From assembly GCA_023398955.1 (NCBI GenBank), contig JAEWRL010000110.1, forward strand, positions 12,812 to 76,811: a stretch of DNA of 64,000 nucleotides, in the 5' to 3' direction. The notes under the pieces are model-generated. The model was not told where the DNA came from, made no database searches, and worked only from the letters and a program-made list of their open reading frames with translations. Below, one piece after another: positions 1 to 8,787 of the stretch. Positions within the stretch are counted from its first letter, which is position 1; every line of letters starts with the position of its first letter. The stretch comes from Pseudomonadota bacterium (lineage in GTDB: Bacteria > Myxococcota_A > Polyangia > Polyangiales > Polyangiaceae). The position numbers and the translations under genes were made by a program.

Positions 1-597
1 GATAGTTGTATGGTGGTAGGGGTGGCCAGGAGGATGAAGGGCGTTGGCGAGGTGCTTCCAAACCATCCCGTAAGGACTGTTCTCGTACCGCTGACGGCGC
101 TCGTTCTTGACGACGTCTCGTTGGTTGTCGAGCTTCTCTTGAGTGAGCGCGTCGAGCAGCCCCTCCATCCGATCGGACTCCATCCACAGCGCTAGCTCGA
201 GGTAGCTGCTGGGTACTCGCTCGTAGTAGTTGGTGCGATCCGTATTCGTGCTGCCATTGACGATCGCGCCGATCGGCTCGAAAGGTTTGAAGTACTCGTC
301 GTCGTAGGAGCGCGATCCCTGAAACATCAGGTGCTCGAACAAATGCGCGAAACCGCTGCGACCCGGGCGTTCATGCGCGGATCCTACCAAGTATCGCACC
401 TCGACGGCGACCACGGGCAGGCGTTGGCCGCGACTCAAGAGAACCGTAAGGCCATTCGAAAGGGAGTACGATTCCACGTCAATCGAGGGCAGTTCGGCAT
501 CCCGTGGCGCGGCCTGCGCCGCAGGCGTCTGGGCGACGAGGGACAGCACGCCCACCAGCGCGCAAGTGGCAAGAACCACCAGATTTGGAGTTTTCGT
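1..597 (-). CDS. M16 family zinc metalloprotease, N-terminal part (runs off the window)
   Basis: The reading frame carries the inverted zinc motif HLFEH (HxxEH) followed by LMFQGS and, further on, a GAIVNGSTNTDRTNYYE stretch typical of the first insulinase-like domain of M16 peptidases. These are secreted or periplasmic peptidases, often in pairs. The N-terminus is a good signal peptide (KTPNLVVLATCALVGVLSL, then AQA). No ATG precedes it. A GGAGG at 603-607 lies five bases before an ACG codon at 595-597, which would give a perfectly placed start; the next usable start is GTG at 577-579. The C-terminal part and the second M16 domain lie outside the window. The family is clear; the exact start is not. 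Confidence 0.85.
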
Positions 598-602
598 GGC
601 AG

Positions 603-607
603 CCTCC
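603..607 (-). promoter_or_regulatory. Ribosome-binding site GGAGG before the M16 gene
   Basis: GGAGG on the minus strand, five bases upstream of ACG (597-595) and about 23 bases upstream of the first conventional start (GTG, 579-577). The spacing favours ACG, or an ATG altered by mutation or sequencing error. Confidence 0.5.
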
Positions 608-849
608 GTTCTCGTTGATTCGATATTGCTGACGCGAACAAGCCTAGTCGCGGGCAGGGCCAGCGCCAACTCATTGCTTCCGAGAACGTCTCGTTGAGCC
701 GAACCGCGGTCCGCTCGTAACGCGCACGCTCGGGCTCTCGGAGACCCTGAAAGTTGATGGGCCCCGGAATCCGCCCGCGCCCACCTCGCTGTCGACGCTG
801 GTTCGGCAGCCCGCGACGCCAATCGCCAAACTGTTCCGCAGGGGCTGGC

Positions 850-3800
850 TCAACAGTAGCCAAGGCTCCGGGCAACGCTGAGAGCGTAGGTCGCCCGATC
901 GCGGGCTTCGCGGTCGGCACCCGAGTCGAATGCCGCGAGGACCTCGCGCAGGGCCTCGTCGAGCAGCACAGGGAGCGCTTGCTGAGAAGGCACCAGCAGC
1001 TGCTCGATGGTGTCTCGGGCGCCGTCCATGCACTCCTCTCCGAGCTGCAGGTCCAGCAAGGGCAACAGACAGACCCACTTGAAAGGAAACGGGTGGGCGT
1101 GAAGACGCCAGACCTCGGTAGCCTTTCGCGCGTGCGTCCTGGCCGCTTGCGCCCTATCCTTCCGCCAGAGGGCCCAGCATTCGAAGGCCTCCGCGATGGC
1201 AACGTAAGGAGGTAGCTGCGCCGATTCTGCAGCAAACATGACTCGCTTGGCGAGGCGATGCGTGCTCTCGACATCCTCGATGCGAACCAGCGCCAAGGTC
1301 TGGTAAACGAGGATTCTAGAGAGTAGTGTCGCGTCACCGGCCCTCTCCGCAGTCCTCTCCGCGTCCTGAAACCACTGGAGGGCCATCTTGCACTGCTCAC
1401 GGCTGCCTGTCATGAGCGCGAAGCCCATGATGAAGCTTGCCTGAGCAACGAGATTCAGTGGAAGGGGCCCCACGTTGTTCGGCAATGTCCGACGAGCCAT
1501 CTGGACCACGGCTTCGTCGTGAGCGAAGCGGTTCTGAGCGTTTAGACAGGAAAAGGCCGCCGCATAGAGCAAATGACGCTGAACGGCGGAACCATACTGG
1601 GTGACCAGCGGTTCGAGCTCGTCGACGAGTTGCTGCATCTGATCCCCGACGCGACCCGAGAAGTACAGCACCTCCAGTCGACCAACTAGTATCTCAATAC
1701 GTTCACGGTTGTCTTCGAGCTGTTCGCTGTCCGGAACACCCAGCACTCTCTCGGCGAAATCGAGAAGCTCCCCCGCCTTCTCGTAGTCGTGCAGCAGCCA
1801 GTACGAGCTCGCGTTCTTCCGCAGCACCCGAGCACGCTGAAGATGTTCTTCTGTGTGCGTGAGCGCCAATGCGCGCTCGAAGGCGGCGCGCGCCTCGCCA
1901 TGCTGCGCCAGCAAGATGAGCGCATCACCCAGACCTTCTTCGAGGCTCGCCAGACGCCGCCGGAAACGGGCCGGAGCATGCTGTTGCAGCTGGCGGCATT
2001 GATGGATCGCCTCACGATAGAGCTCCACTGCACGTGCAGTCGCAAAGCGCTCTCGCGCAGCGATGGCCGCGCGCTCGAGGTGGGTGAGCGCCTGCTCTGG
2101 CTCTCCGGCCTCGGCCCAGTGGATCCCCAGAGCCTCCGCCAATGTGTCCTCATCACGTTGATGCGAGGCGAGATCCTCGAGACGCAAGGCGACCGAACGG
2201 TGGAGGCGACGTCTCAGCTCCGGAGACAGAGCCGCCGCCTGCGCCTCGCGTAGCTTACTGTGAACGAATCGATAGCGTCGGGGACCGACCCATTCCAGGA
2301 GTTCGGCGGAGACCAACTCTTCGAGGGCCTCTTCATCGAAGGTTCCATCGTGACTGGGAAGCGCTTGGAGCAAACCGAGCTCGAAGTCCCTTCCCAGGAC
2401 CGCGGCGAACTGCAACAGGGAAGTCGCCTTCGAGGACAGCGAAGCAAGCCGAAGCTCGAACAGTGCTCCCAAAGACCGCGGCAGCTCGATGCCTCCACTG
2501 GCATCGAACTCCCACTCACCATTCCCCCGATACCTGAGCAAACCCCGTCCCAAGGCAGCGCGCAGGTACTCGGTGGCAAAGAATGGGTTACCCTCCGAGT
2601 TGCGAACTAGAAACTGGCTGAGCCCCTCGGGAACCACCCTGGCCCCAAGCATATCCTTGGCGGCATTGTGAAGTCCCGACTCCGACATCCGCTCGAGACC
2701 GTGGTCGACCAGCGCACAGTCGCAGAGGGACGTCAACTCCTCGCTGGCTTGCTCGCGTCGATAGGTGACGAGGAGGAGCACCTTCGTACTGCCCAGTTGT
2801 GGTCCTCGCTCCCTCAGAAATTCGAGCGTGAGTTCGTCGGCCCATTGGAGATCGTCGAGGACGAGCAGCAGCGGTTGTTCTTCGGCGAGAGCAGCGAGGA
2901 GCTCGCTCAGGCATCGCAGCACCCGCCTCCGCGCGAGCTCGGGCGACAGGCTTTCAGGCGCCTGCACCGGAGCGATGGATCCCAGGGACGCCGGCGCGTA
3001 CGGCTCGAGTACGGCGACGTGCTCGGCAAACTTACGGCGCCAGCCGTTCTCGTCGCTGACGACCCACCTGTCCGCAACCTCCTCCAAGACGGAAGCAAAT
3101 GGCTGCAGCGCGGCCATGACGCGCATTCCCGATGCCATTTCGGCGCCGGTCTCGCCACACTGACCTGAGACAACTCGAACCCCCGACGCCCGCGCTCGCG
3201 ACGCCACTTCGTTGACGAGACGTGTCTTGCCTACCCCACTTTCCCCGTGAAGTATCACTATCCCGCCACGGGCGTCCGGGCGAACGGGCAGGAACCCACA
3301 AACCGACTCCAACACGGCTTCTCGGTCGTGGAGGCGCGATCTGAACAGGAGTGGATTGCGATCGGGCACACGCTCGGACGTGCCCGGCGCCTCACCCATT
3401 GCAAATCGCAAGATTGCCGCCACCTCACGCGCTCGGCCGATCCTGTCGGTCGGATCCTTGGCCAACAGCCGCGCGATTAGGTCGTCCACAGCGGGGGGAG
3501 CACCGATGACCACGGCAGCCAGCCTTGTGGGCTGCGTCAGCCGGTGTTGCCGAGTCACGGCCGCTGCGTCCGGGCCCAGAAAGACCCTGCGCCCCGCCAA
3601 GAGCTCGAAAAGGATGCAACCCAGCGCATACAGATCGCATCGCGCGTCCAGAGTCCGGCCTGCGATGGCTTCGGGAGCCATGTAGGCTGGCGTCCCCTGG
3701 GGCCGACCGACGACGTGCATCAACTCACGTCCCAGCCCCCCTCGAAACGTCAGAAAGGATGTCCCAAAGTCAACGAGTACGGGCGTTCCCGTTGACGCCC

Positions 3801-4437
3801 GAATAATGACGTTGCGCGGCGTGAGGTCGCCGTGGACAACCCCCTCGGAATGAATCAGGTCCAGGGCGTCGGCGAGGCAAGCGCCTATGCGCAGCACGTC
3901 GTTCAACCGCCCTGCTGCAGCCTGCGGCTGTAGTGGGTACCCGTTGCCATCGACGGACCCAACCATCTCGCCCGAATCCCACTCGGGACGCTCGAGCGGC
4001 CGCGTCACGCCAGGAGCCACCGCAGAACTCGCCTCACTCATCCCCGAGGAAGGCTGGGTCAGAGTCGAGGCGGGCTCGCTCGCCCCCCCCAAACCAGTCC
4101 CGTGCAGGCCAGCCCAGAGACCCTCGCGAAAAGAAGCGAGGTGCTGACCTTGGATGTACTCCATGGCGTACCATGGCGTTCCCGCCTCGGCTCCGTAGTC
4201 CAACAATCTCACGATGCTCGAGTCCTCGAGCTGGCTGAGGCGCTGGAGCAGCACGATCTCACGCCGGAGGGCTTCGCGCTCGAATACGCTCTCTCCGAGC
4301 GGGAGTTTCAGCGCGGCGAGGTGCCCCGTACCTGTGTGCACGCACCGGTACACCCTCCCTGCACCACCCTGGGCCATCAGCTCGGCCAACCGGTACTTGC
4401 CGATAATTTGCGTTGCTTGGCTCTTGGCAGGCTGCAC
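850..4437 (-). CDS. Serine/threonine protein kinase fused to an AAA/NACHT-like ATPase and TPR-like repeats
   Basis: A giant cytoplasmic signalling protein of about 1195 residues. The N-terminal kinase has a glycine-rich loop (AQGGAGRVY), the Lys motif AALKLP, a catalytic loop HGDLTPRNV, DFGTSF and GTPAYMAPE. The second domain has Walker A GESGVGKTRL and Walker B LLLVLDDLQWAD, as in PknK/MalT-type signal ATPases. The rest is helical and TPR-like. The catalytic loop reads HGD where most kinases have HRD. The frame stays open to 4632, but the extra 65 residues are unlike a kinase N-terminus, so GTG 4437 is preferred, giving a kinase domain that starts about 10 residues in. It is divergent from the FHA gene at 4902. 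The substrate is unknown. Confidence 0.9.
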   Translation of the reverse strand: MQPAKSQATQIIGKYRLAELMAQGGAGRVYRCVHTGTGHLAALKLPLGESVFEREALRREIVLLQRLSQLEDSSIVRLLDYGAEAGTPWYAMEYIQGQHLASFREGLWAGLHGTGLGGASEPASTLTQPSSGMSEASSAVAPGVTRPLERPEWDSGEMVGSVDGNGYPLQPQAAAGRLNDVLRIGACLADALDLIHSEGVVHGDLTPRNVIIRASTGTPVLVDFGTSFLTFRGGLGRELMHVVGRPQGTPAYMAPEAIAGRTLDARCDLYALGCILFELLAGRRVFLGPDAAAVTRQHRLTQPTRLAAVVIGAPPAVDDLIARLLAKDPTDRIGRAREVAAILRFAMGEAPGTSERVPDRNPLLFRSRLHDREAVLESVCGFLPVRPDARGGIVILHGESGVGKTRLVNEVASRARASGVRVVSGQCGETGAEMASGMRVMAALQPFASVLEEVADRWVVSDENGWRRKFAEHVAVLEPYAPASLGSIAPVQAPESLSPELARRRVLRCLSELLAALAEEQPLLLVLDDLQWADELTLEFLRERGPQLGSTKVLLLVTYRREQASEELTSLCDCALVDHGLERMSESGLHNAAKDMLGARVVPEGLSQFLVRNSEGNPFFATEYLRAALGRGLLRYRGNGEWEFDASGGIELPRSLGALFELRLASLSSKATSLLQFAAVLGRDFELGLLQALPSHDGTFDEEALEELVSAELLEWVGPRRYRFVHSKLREAQAAALSPELRRRLHRSVALRLEDLASHQRDEDTLAEALGIHWAEAGEPEQALTHLERAAIAARERFATARAVELYREAIHQCRQLQQHAPARFRRRLASLEEGLGDALILLAQHGEARAAFERALALTHTEEHLQRARVLRKNASSYWLLHDYEKAGELLDFAERVLGVPDSEQLEDNRERIEILVGRLEVLYFSGRVGDQMQQLVDELEPLVTQYGSAVQRHLLYAAAFSCLNAQNRFAHDEAVVQMARRTLPNNVGPLPLNLVAQASFIMGFALMTGSREQCKMALQWFQDAERTAERAGDATLLSRILVYQTLALVRIEDVESTHRLAKRVMFAAESAQLPPYVAIAEAFECWALWRKDRAQAARTHARKATEVWRLHAHPFPFKWVCLLPLLDLQLGEECMDGARDTIEQLLVPSQQALPVLLDEALREVLAAFDSGADREARDRATYALSVARSLGYC

Positions 4438-4901
4438 GATCGGTGCCTGGAGACTACCATGGACCGGGAGCAGTCGCGCCGAAACAGTCGCGCCGAAACC
4501 GGAGTGAAGGCATAGTTGGCGACACGGCACGGAAAGTACAACCGACAGGCAAGCATCGGCAGAATGCCTCGGGTCGTCCGAGGGTCCGGCACTGGTCCGA
4601 CGATTCTGCAGAACGGTCGCCAGGTGCAGCATCAGGTTACAAAACGCCTCTGCTCACGTCCGGCCCGCGTGCAGCGCCGCGCCTTTGCGGCACAGCTGCA
4701 AGAGCCGCACCGTCGCGCCACAACGGCGGAGCCGCCAGTTTGTTGGGCTGAACGTGCCCATGTCGACCCGGAACCTGCTAATTTGCTGCCGCAAACGCCT
4801 GTAAGACTTGCCCCGTAACCCTGACCCGGCGAGGCTGGACACGGTGGTGGCCGCGCGCCAGCGCCGCGCACCCTAAGGACGTTCTCCAAAACCTGATCTG
4901 C
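4438..4901. other. Divergent intergenic region between kinase-ATPase and FHA genes
   Basis: About 460 bases between two divergent signalling genes, shrinking to about 270 if the kinase starts at 4632. It presumably holds both promoters. I could not pick out a convincing promoter, operator or RNA, and the short frames inside it look like chance. Confidence 0.4.
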
Positions 4902-5819
4902 ATGGCAACACTCGAGCGAGGCGATGGTCGGGCCACGGTGATGGTCGAGCCGGAGTTGGTGATCGGCCGGCTGCAAACCTGCGGGCTCAGGCTCAGCGCA
5001 CCCTATGTTTCGAGCGTCCATGCGACGCTGCGCTGGTATGACTCGCGATGGGAGGTCAAGGACCTTGGTAGTCGTAACGGCACGTGGTTGAATGGGGAGC
5101 TATTGATGCCCGGCCAAACGTATCCGCTCACGCAGGGCGCTAGGCTGACATTCGGGCACGAGCAGGAGATATGGCGACTGTCCGACGACTCGGCACCGCG
5201 GCCGATGCTCATGCGCGTGGGCGATGGGGCCGCCGTCTTGCTCGAGCAAGATGTGGTCGGGATCCCGGATGACGAAGACCCCGAAGTGATGCTCTTGCGC
5301 GACGCCAATGGCGTCTGGCGAGCGGAGCGGATCGATGGGGAATCCATTCCGCTCGAGCACCGGGGCACGTTCGAGGCCGGGGGCCACCGCTGGCGATTCG
5401 CGGTTCCGGAAAGCGTAGGGGCCACCTCCGTGCTCGCCTCGCCGGAGGATTTGCCGTCGATCCTCCTGAAATTCACCGTGTCCCACGACGAAGAACACGT
5501 GGAACTGCGCGTCGAGTCCAACGGACACACGTTCGAGCTTGGCGCGCGCGGTCACAACTATCTCCTTTTGACGCTGGCGCGGCTCCGCCTGGACGACGTG
5601 AGACGAGGAACCCGTAGCTCGGCTTCTGGATGGACCTACGTCGACGACCTGGAGAAGCTGTTGAAGACCAAAGCGTCACGGCTGAACATCGACATCTTCC
5701 GCATTCGGCAGCAGTTCTCCAGGCTCGGGCTCGGCAACGTGCTGAATATCGTCGAGCGCCGTCATCGCGCCAAGCAACTGAGAATCGGGACCGACGCCAT
5801 CGACATCCAGATGCTCTAG
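4902..5819 (+). CDS. FHA-domain protein with a C-terminal helical, possibly DNA-binding, region
   Basis: Residues about 10-90 form a forkhead-associated domain: VIGRLQTCGLRL, then SSVHATLRW, then DLGSRNGTWLNG, the conserved phosphothreonine-binding loops. The middle part is not recognised. The C-terminal 110 residues (LGARGHNYLLLTLARLRL, then WTYVDDLEKLL, then IDIFRIRQQFSRLGL) resemble a winged-helix region seen after FHA domains in myxobacterial proteins, but this is by impression only. FHA domains bind phosphorylated Thr, so the divergent kinase at 850-4437 is the natural candidate partner. tadA follows 23 bases downstream and may be cotranscribed. FHA is certain; the DNA-binding role is inference. 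Confidence 0.85.
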   Translation: MATLERGDGRATVMVEPELVIGRLQTCGLRLSAPYVSSVHATLRWYDSRWEVKDLGSRNGTWLNGELLMPGQTYPLTQGARLTFGHEQEIWRLSDDSAPRPMLMRVGDGAAVLLEQDVVGIPDDEDPEVMLLRDANGVWRAERIDGESIPLEHRGTFEAGGHRWRFAVPESVGATSVLASPEDLPSILLKFTVSHDEEHVELRVESNGHTFELGARGHNYLLLTLARLRLDDVRRGTRSSASGWTYVDDLEKLLKTKASRLNIDIFRIRQQFSRLGLGNVLNIVERRHRAKQLRIGTDAIDIQML

Positions 5820-5842
5820 GCGTAGTGCCGACCTCCGCGACC

Positions 5843-6337
5843 ATGCCAAAAGAAGTGACTAGTCCCCCGGAGGAGCTCGACCACGACCGATGGATGCGCG
5901 AAGCCCTCGCTGAGGCCGCGATGGCAGCAGTTCATGGGGATGTTCCGGTCGGTTGCGTCATCGTTCGCGGCGACACCATCATCGCTCGCGCCCACAACCG
6001 CCGAGAGATCGACGCGGATCCGACCGCGCACGCCGAGCTCCTCGCCTTGCGCGCCGCCGCGCTCGCCCTGAGCACGTGGCGCATTGCGGACGTGACGCTC
6101 TATTCTACCTTGGAGCCGTGCACCATGTGCGCGGGTGCCCTCGTCAACGCACGGGTCCCGCGGCTCGTCTATGGCGCCAGTGATCCGAAGGCCGGCGGGG
6201 TAGATAGCGTCTTCGCGATCCCGACGGACCCGCGCCTGAACCACCGAGTCGACTGCACGGGAGGAGTACTTCGTGAGGAAGCAGTTGCGCTCTTGCGGGC
6301 CTTCTTTGGCAAGCTACGCGCCGAAGGACAGAAGTAG
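5843..6337 (+). CDS. tadA: tRNA-specific adenosine deaminase TadA
   Basis: TadA converts adenosine 34 to inosine in the tRNA-Arg(ACG) anticodon. This 164-residue protein has the full cytidine/deoxycytidylate deaminase zinc signature: HAE near residue 63 (zinc-ligand His and catalytic Glu) and PCTMCAGAL near residue 92 (two zinc-ligand Cys). The preceding EAAMAAVHGDVPVGCVIV block and the C-terminal FFGKLRAEGQK tail are also as in TadA. The frame is open upstream to 5630, overlapping the FHA gene, but ATG 5843 gives the normal family length. It is essential in most bacteria. The convergent glycosyltransferase gene ends 10 bases away. Confidence 0.95.
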   Translation: MPKEVTSPPEELDHDRWMREALAEAAMAAVHGDVPVGCVIVRGDTIIARAHNRREIDADPTAHAELLALRAAALALSTWRIADVTLYSTLEPCTMCAGALVNARVPRLVYGASDPKAGGVDSVFAIPTDPRLNHRVDCTGGVLREEAVALLRAFFGKLRAEGQK

Positions 6338-6347
6338 CAGGTACTCA

Positions 6348-8747
6348 TCAACGCAGTGGCTGGGAGGAGGGGAGAGCTCCCTGAGTTCGCCGCGGCAGGG
6401 CTCGCGGAACGTACTCGTGCTGCTGCCGGAGCCCGACGCCAGCGCCCCCCTCGTAAGGGTCTGGCTCGAGGTCCGTGGGGAGCGCTGGGATGGCACCAGC
6501 GTCGCCGTTCGACCCCGGTCTCCCAAAGACCAGCTCCTCTCGTAGAGCCAGCGCAACCTCGCTATCAGTCAATCGCCCACGCTCATGGGCAATCTCTATG
6601 AGGCGCCGGACGTAGCGCTGCCACCCCGGCTTCAGACGACCATCTCCGTCGAAATGATAAGCTTTTGGATTGGGGAGAATCGAAGCGAGATAAAAGGCCT
6701 GGGCCACGCTGAGCTGTGCCGGCTCCTTGGCGAAGTAGAAGCGCGCGGCCGGTCCAATTCCGTAGAGCCCGGGACCATACTCGATGACATTGAGATAAAG
6801 CTCCAGTATCTGCTCCTTGGTCAGCTGCTGTTCGAGCAACATCGTGAAGACGGCCTCCTGGACCTTGCGAACCAGCGTTTTTTCCCTGCCAAGATAGAGA
6901 TTCTTCGCCAATTGCATCGTCACCGTGCTAGCGCCACGCAGGAACGTTCCGGCGTCTATGTTCTGTCGAATGGCGCCTTGGATGGCGTAGTCATCGAAAC
7001 CATCATGGCGATAGAAGCGACCATCCTCACACACCAAGATCGCGGTCTCCATATACGTGGAGATCGCCCCGAACGGTACCCAGTCATTCGTGCCTGGACC
7101 AGCGGTCTTCTCAAGCCACCGCCCATTTGCAGCCTGAACATCATAGGTGAAGACACCGCCAAACCGTCGCGGGTCGACGGAGGCCGGGACGCTCGTCACC
7201 CGGCATCGGTTATCGAGCGCCCACTTCACGTTCGCCTCGCCGGGCTTTCGTGTGTCGAATGCTACTGCTGTGTCCAGGGAAACCGTACCGGCGAGTTTCA
7301 GCCCGTCGAGTGCTGGGAAAACCCCAGCCGGAGCCGATTCCAGCATGGTCTGGCAGGCAGCCAGCGGGACCTTGGCGCCAAAGTCCACAACGACGTAATC
7401 CTCCGTGCGCTCGACGCTTCCGGCAAGCTCTAGCCGAACCTCGCCAATCGAGAGCTGTGCAGCTTCCACCTCGAGCCGCCGCGGCGAGAAGCTCAGGCTA
7501 CCACGGCCGCTCCATCCGATGTCGATGTCCCGCAGCGCTGAGTGGGACAGTTTCGGTTGACGCAATGTGACATCTTTTACCTCGCCCGTTGCGTCCACTC
7601 GCAGCCACGATCCGTCCGCAGCGAGTCTGGCTCGGGTCTCAGCCTTCACGCGAGCCGCGCGAACCTCCTCGAGTCCGAAATCGCCCTCGCGAACGCCGAG
7701 CGCCGCGAGGTTCACTGGACCCCCCGCGACCCGGAAGTCGACGGGACCATCGCGGAGCGGTAGCTGGATCGATAGGTCCATCCCAGCCGCCGCTCGAGGC
7801 CCCGGCTCCAAAACCGCCTTCAGAAGACCGTTCTCCCGCGAGACTCGAAGGCCGGCCGGGCCGATCTTCAAACGCTGGCCAGCGTTCCTCAGCTCGATCT
7901 CGACGCCCCCCAGAGCCAAACCCTGAGACGGAATGAACGGCACCAGAGCGCTCGCCGCGTGCTTCAGCTGCCGTCTTAGGAGCTGACCCGCGTGGAGAAC
8001 CTCTCCACGCTGCGGGTCCGTGAGCTGTCGGCCGGGGAGAGCTTCCGGGTCTCCGGACGCACCGAAGAGGAAGCTGACCCACTTCGTCGGACGGGCGTGC
8101 TCCAGATCAATCCACGCCGACATCCCCGCAGCGTCCATACGTTCCATCGCGCGCGGTCTCTCTCCGCTCCGCGAGCTCGCTGCGCCACCTCTCACGTCGA
8201 CACCCAGGCCTGGCAGTTCCAAGCGCGCAAGCCCAAACCGAACATCAACTCGCCGATCCCCCGTCTTCAATCGTAGGTCCCAAATGCGTTGCAGGGGCGA
8301 CTCGGGAGAAGGACGCCAAACAACATCCAATCCAGCAATGGTCACTGCGGGCGCAGAAGCAGCTGGGGCGACGCTGGGCGTGGCGTCGTTACGCGACCGA
8401 CGCCACGTCGCTGCCGCCGCCTCGATCTCGGTCGCCGTACCGCGAAGGACCAACCGACCGCCGTGCACTTCGATGCTCGCGATGCCGAGCTTCCAATTCG
8501 GCACGACGCGCACCCGGCGGAGCTCGAGACGCATGGTGTCGCCGGATTTGGTCGCGACCCGCAGATTCGAGAGCGTCACGGCACCGAGCCCCAGCGAGAC
8601 GTCGTCGATCTCCAACATTAGCCCGCGTTGCTCAGCTTTTCCAGCGACAACGGACCTTATGAGAGCCGGGATCGAGAGCAGGAGGGCCACTGCCACGGCT
8701 AGAGACCCAGTCGTCACGACAACGAACGGCCAACGCATCTTCGTCAT
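6348..8747 (-). CDS. GT51 peptidoglycan glycosyltransferase with a large AsmA-like N-terminal region
   Basis: Residues about 555-715 of 799 are a complete GT51 domain, which polymerises lipid II into glycan strands: the catalytic Glu motif (CEDGRFYRHDGFD), GASTVTMQLAKNLYL, and EQILELYLNVIEYGPGLYGIG. There is no transpeptidase domain, so it is monofunctional. Monofunctional enzymes are usually about 240 residues; here about 520 residues sit between the N-terminal membrane anchor (MRWPFVVVTTGSLAVAVALL) and GT51. That part, with repeated beta-like LSNLRV and AKVPLA segments, resembles AsmA/TamB-type periplasmic domains, which is inference. A GTG start at 8783 is possible but sits too close to the methyltransferase stop; ATG 8747 or 8738 is preferred. 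Confidence 0.85.
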   Translation of the reverse strand: MTKMRWPFVVVTTGSLAVAVALLLSIPALIRSVVAGKAEQRGLMLEIDDVSLGLGAVTLSNLRVATKSGDTMRLELRRVRVVPNWKLGIASIEVHGGRLVLRGTATEIEAAAATWRRSRNDATPSVAPAASAPAVTIAGLDVVWRPSPESPLQRIWDLRLKTGDRRVDVRFGLARLELPGLGVDVRGGAASSRSGERPRAMERMDAAGMSAWIDLEHARPTKWVSFLFGASGDPEALPGRQLTDPQRGEVLHAGQLLRRQLKHAASALVPFIPSQGLALGGVEIELRNAGQRLKIGPAGLRVSRENGLLKAVLEPGPRAAAGMDLSIQLPLRDGPVDFRVAGGPVNLAALGVREGDFGLEEVRAARVKAETRARLAADGSWLRVDATGEVKDVTLRQPKLSHSALRDIDIGWSGRGSLSFSPRRLEVEAAQLSIGEVRLELAGSVERTEDYVVVDFGAKVPLAACQTMLESAPAGVFPALDGLKLAGTVSLDTAVAFDTRKPGEANVKWALDNRCRVTSVPASVDPRRFGGVFTYDVQAANGRWLEKTAGPGTNDWVPFGAISTYMETAILVCEDGRFYRHDGFDDYAIQGAIRQNIDAGTFLRGASTVTMQLAKNLYLGREKTLVRKVQEAVFTMLLEQQLTKEQILELYLNVIEYGPGLYGIGPAARFYFAKEPAQLSVAQAFYLASILPNPKAYHFDGDGRLKPGWQRYVRRLIEIAHERGRLTDSEVALALREELVFGRPGSNGDAGAIPALPTDLEPDPYEGGAGVGLRQQHEYVPRALPRRTQGALPSSQPLR

Positions 8748-8787
8748 GTTAGTTCGAGGAGCCGAAAGCACAAATCCGGCCACCCCC

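Noticed and set aside
435..1400. 321-residue frame on the minus strand
   Set aside because: It overlaps both the M16 and kinase-ATPase genes in another frame; its Arg/Ser/Pro-rich composition is typical of an out-of-frame reading of GC-rich DNA.
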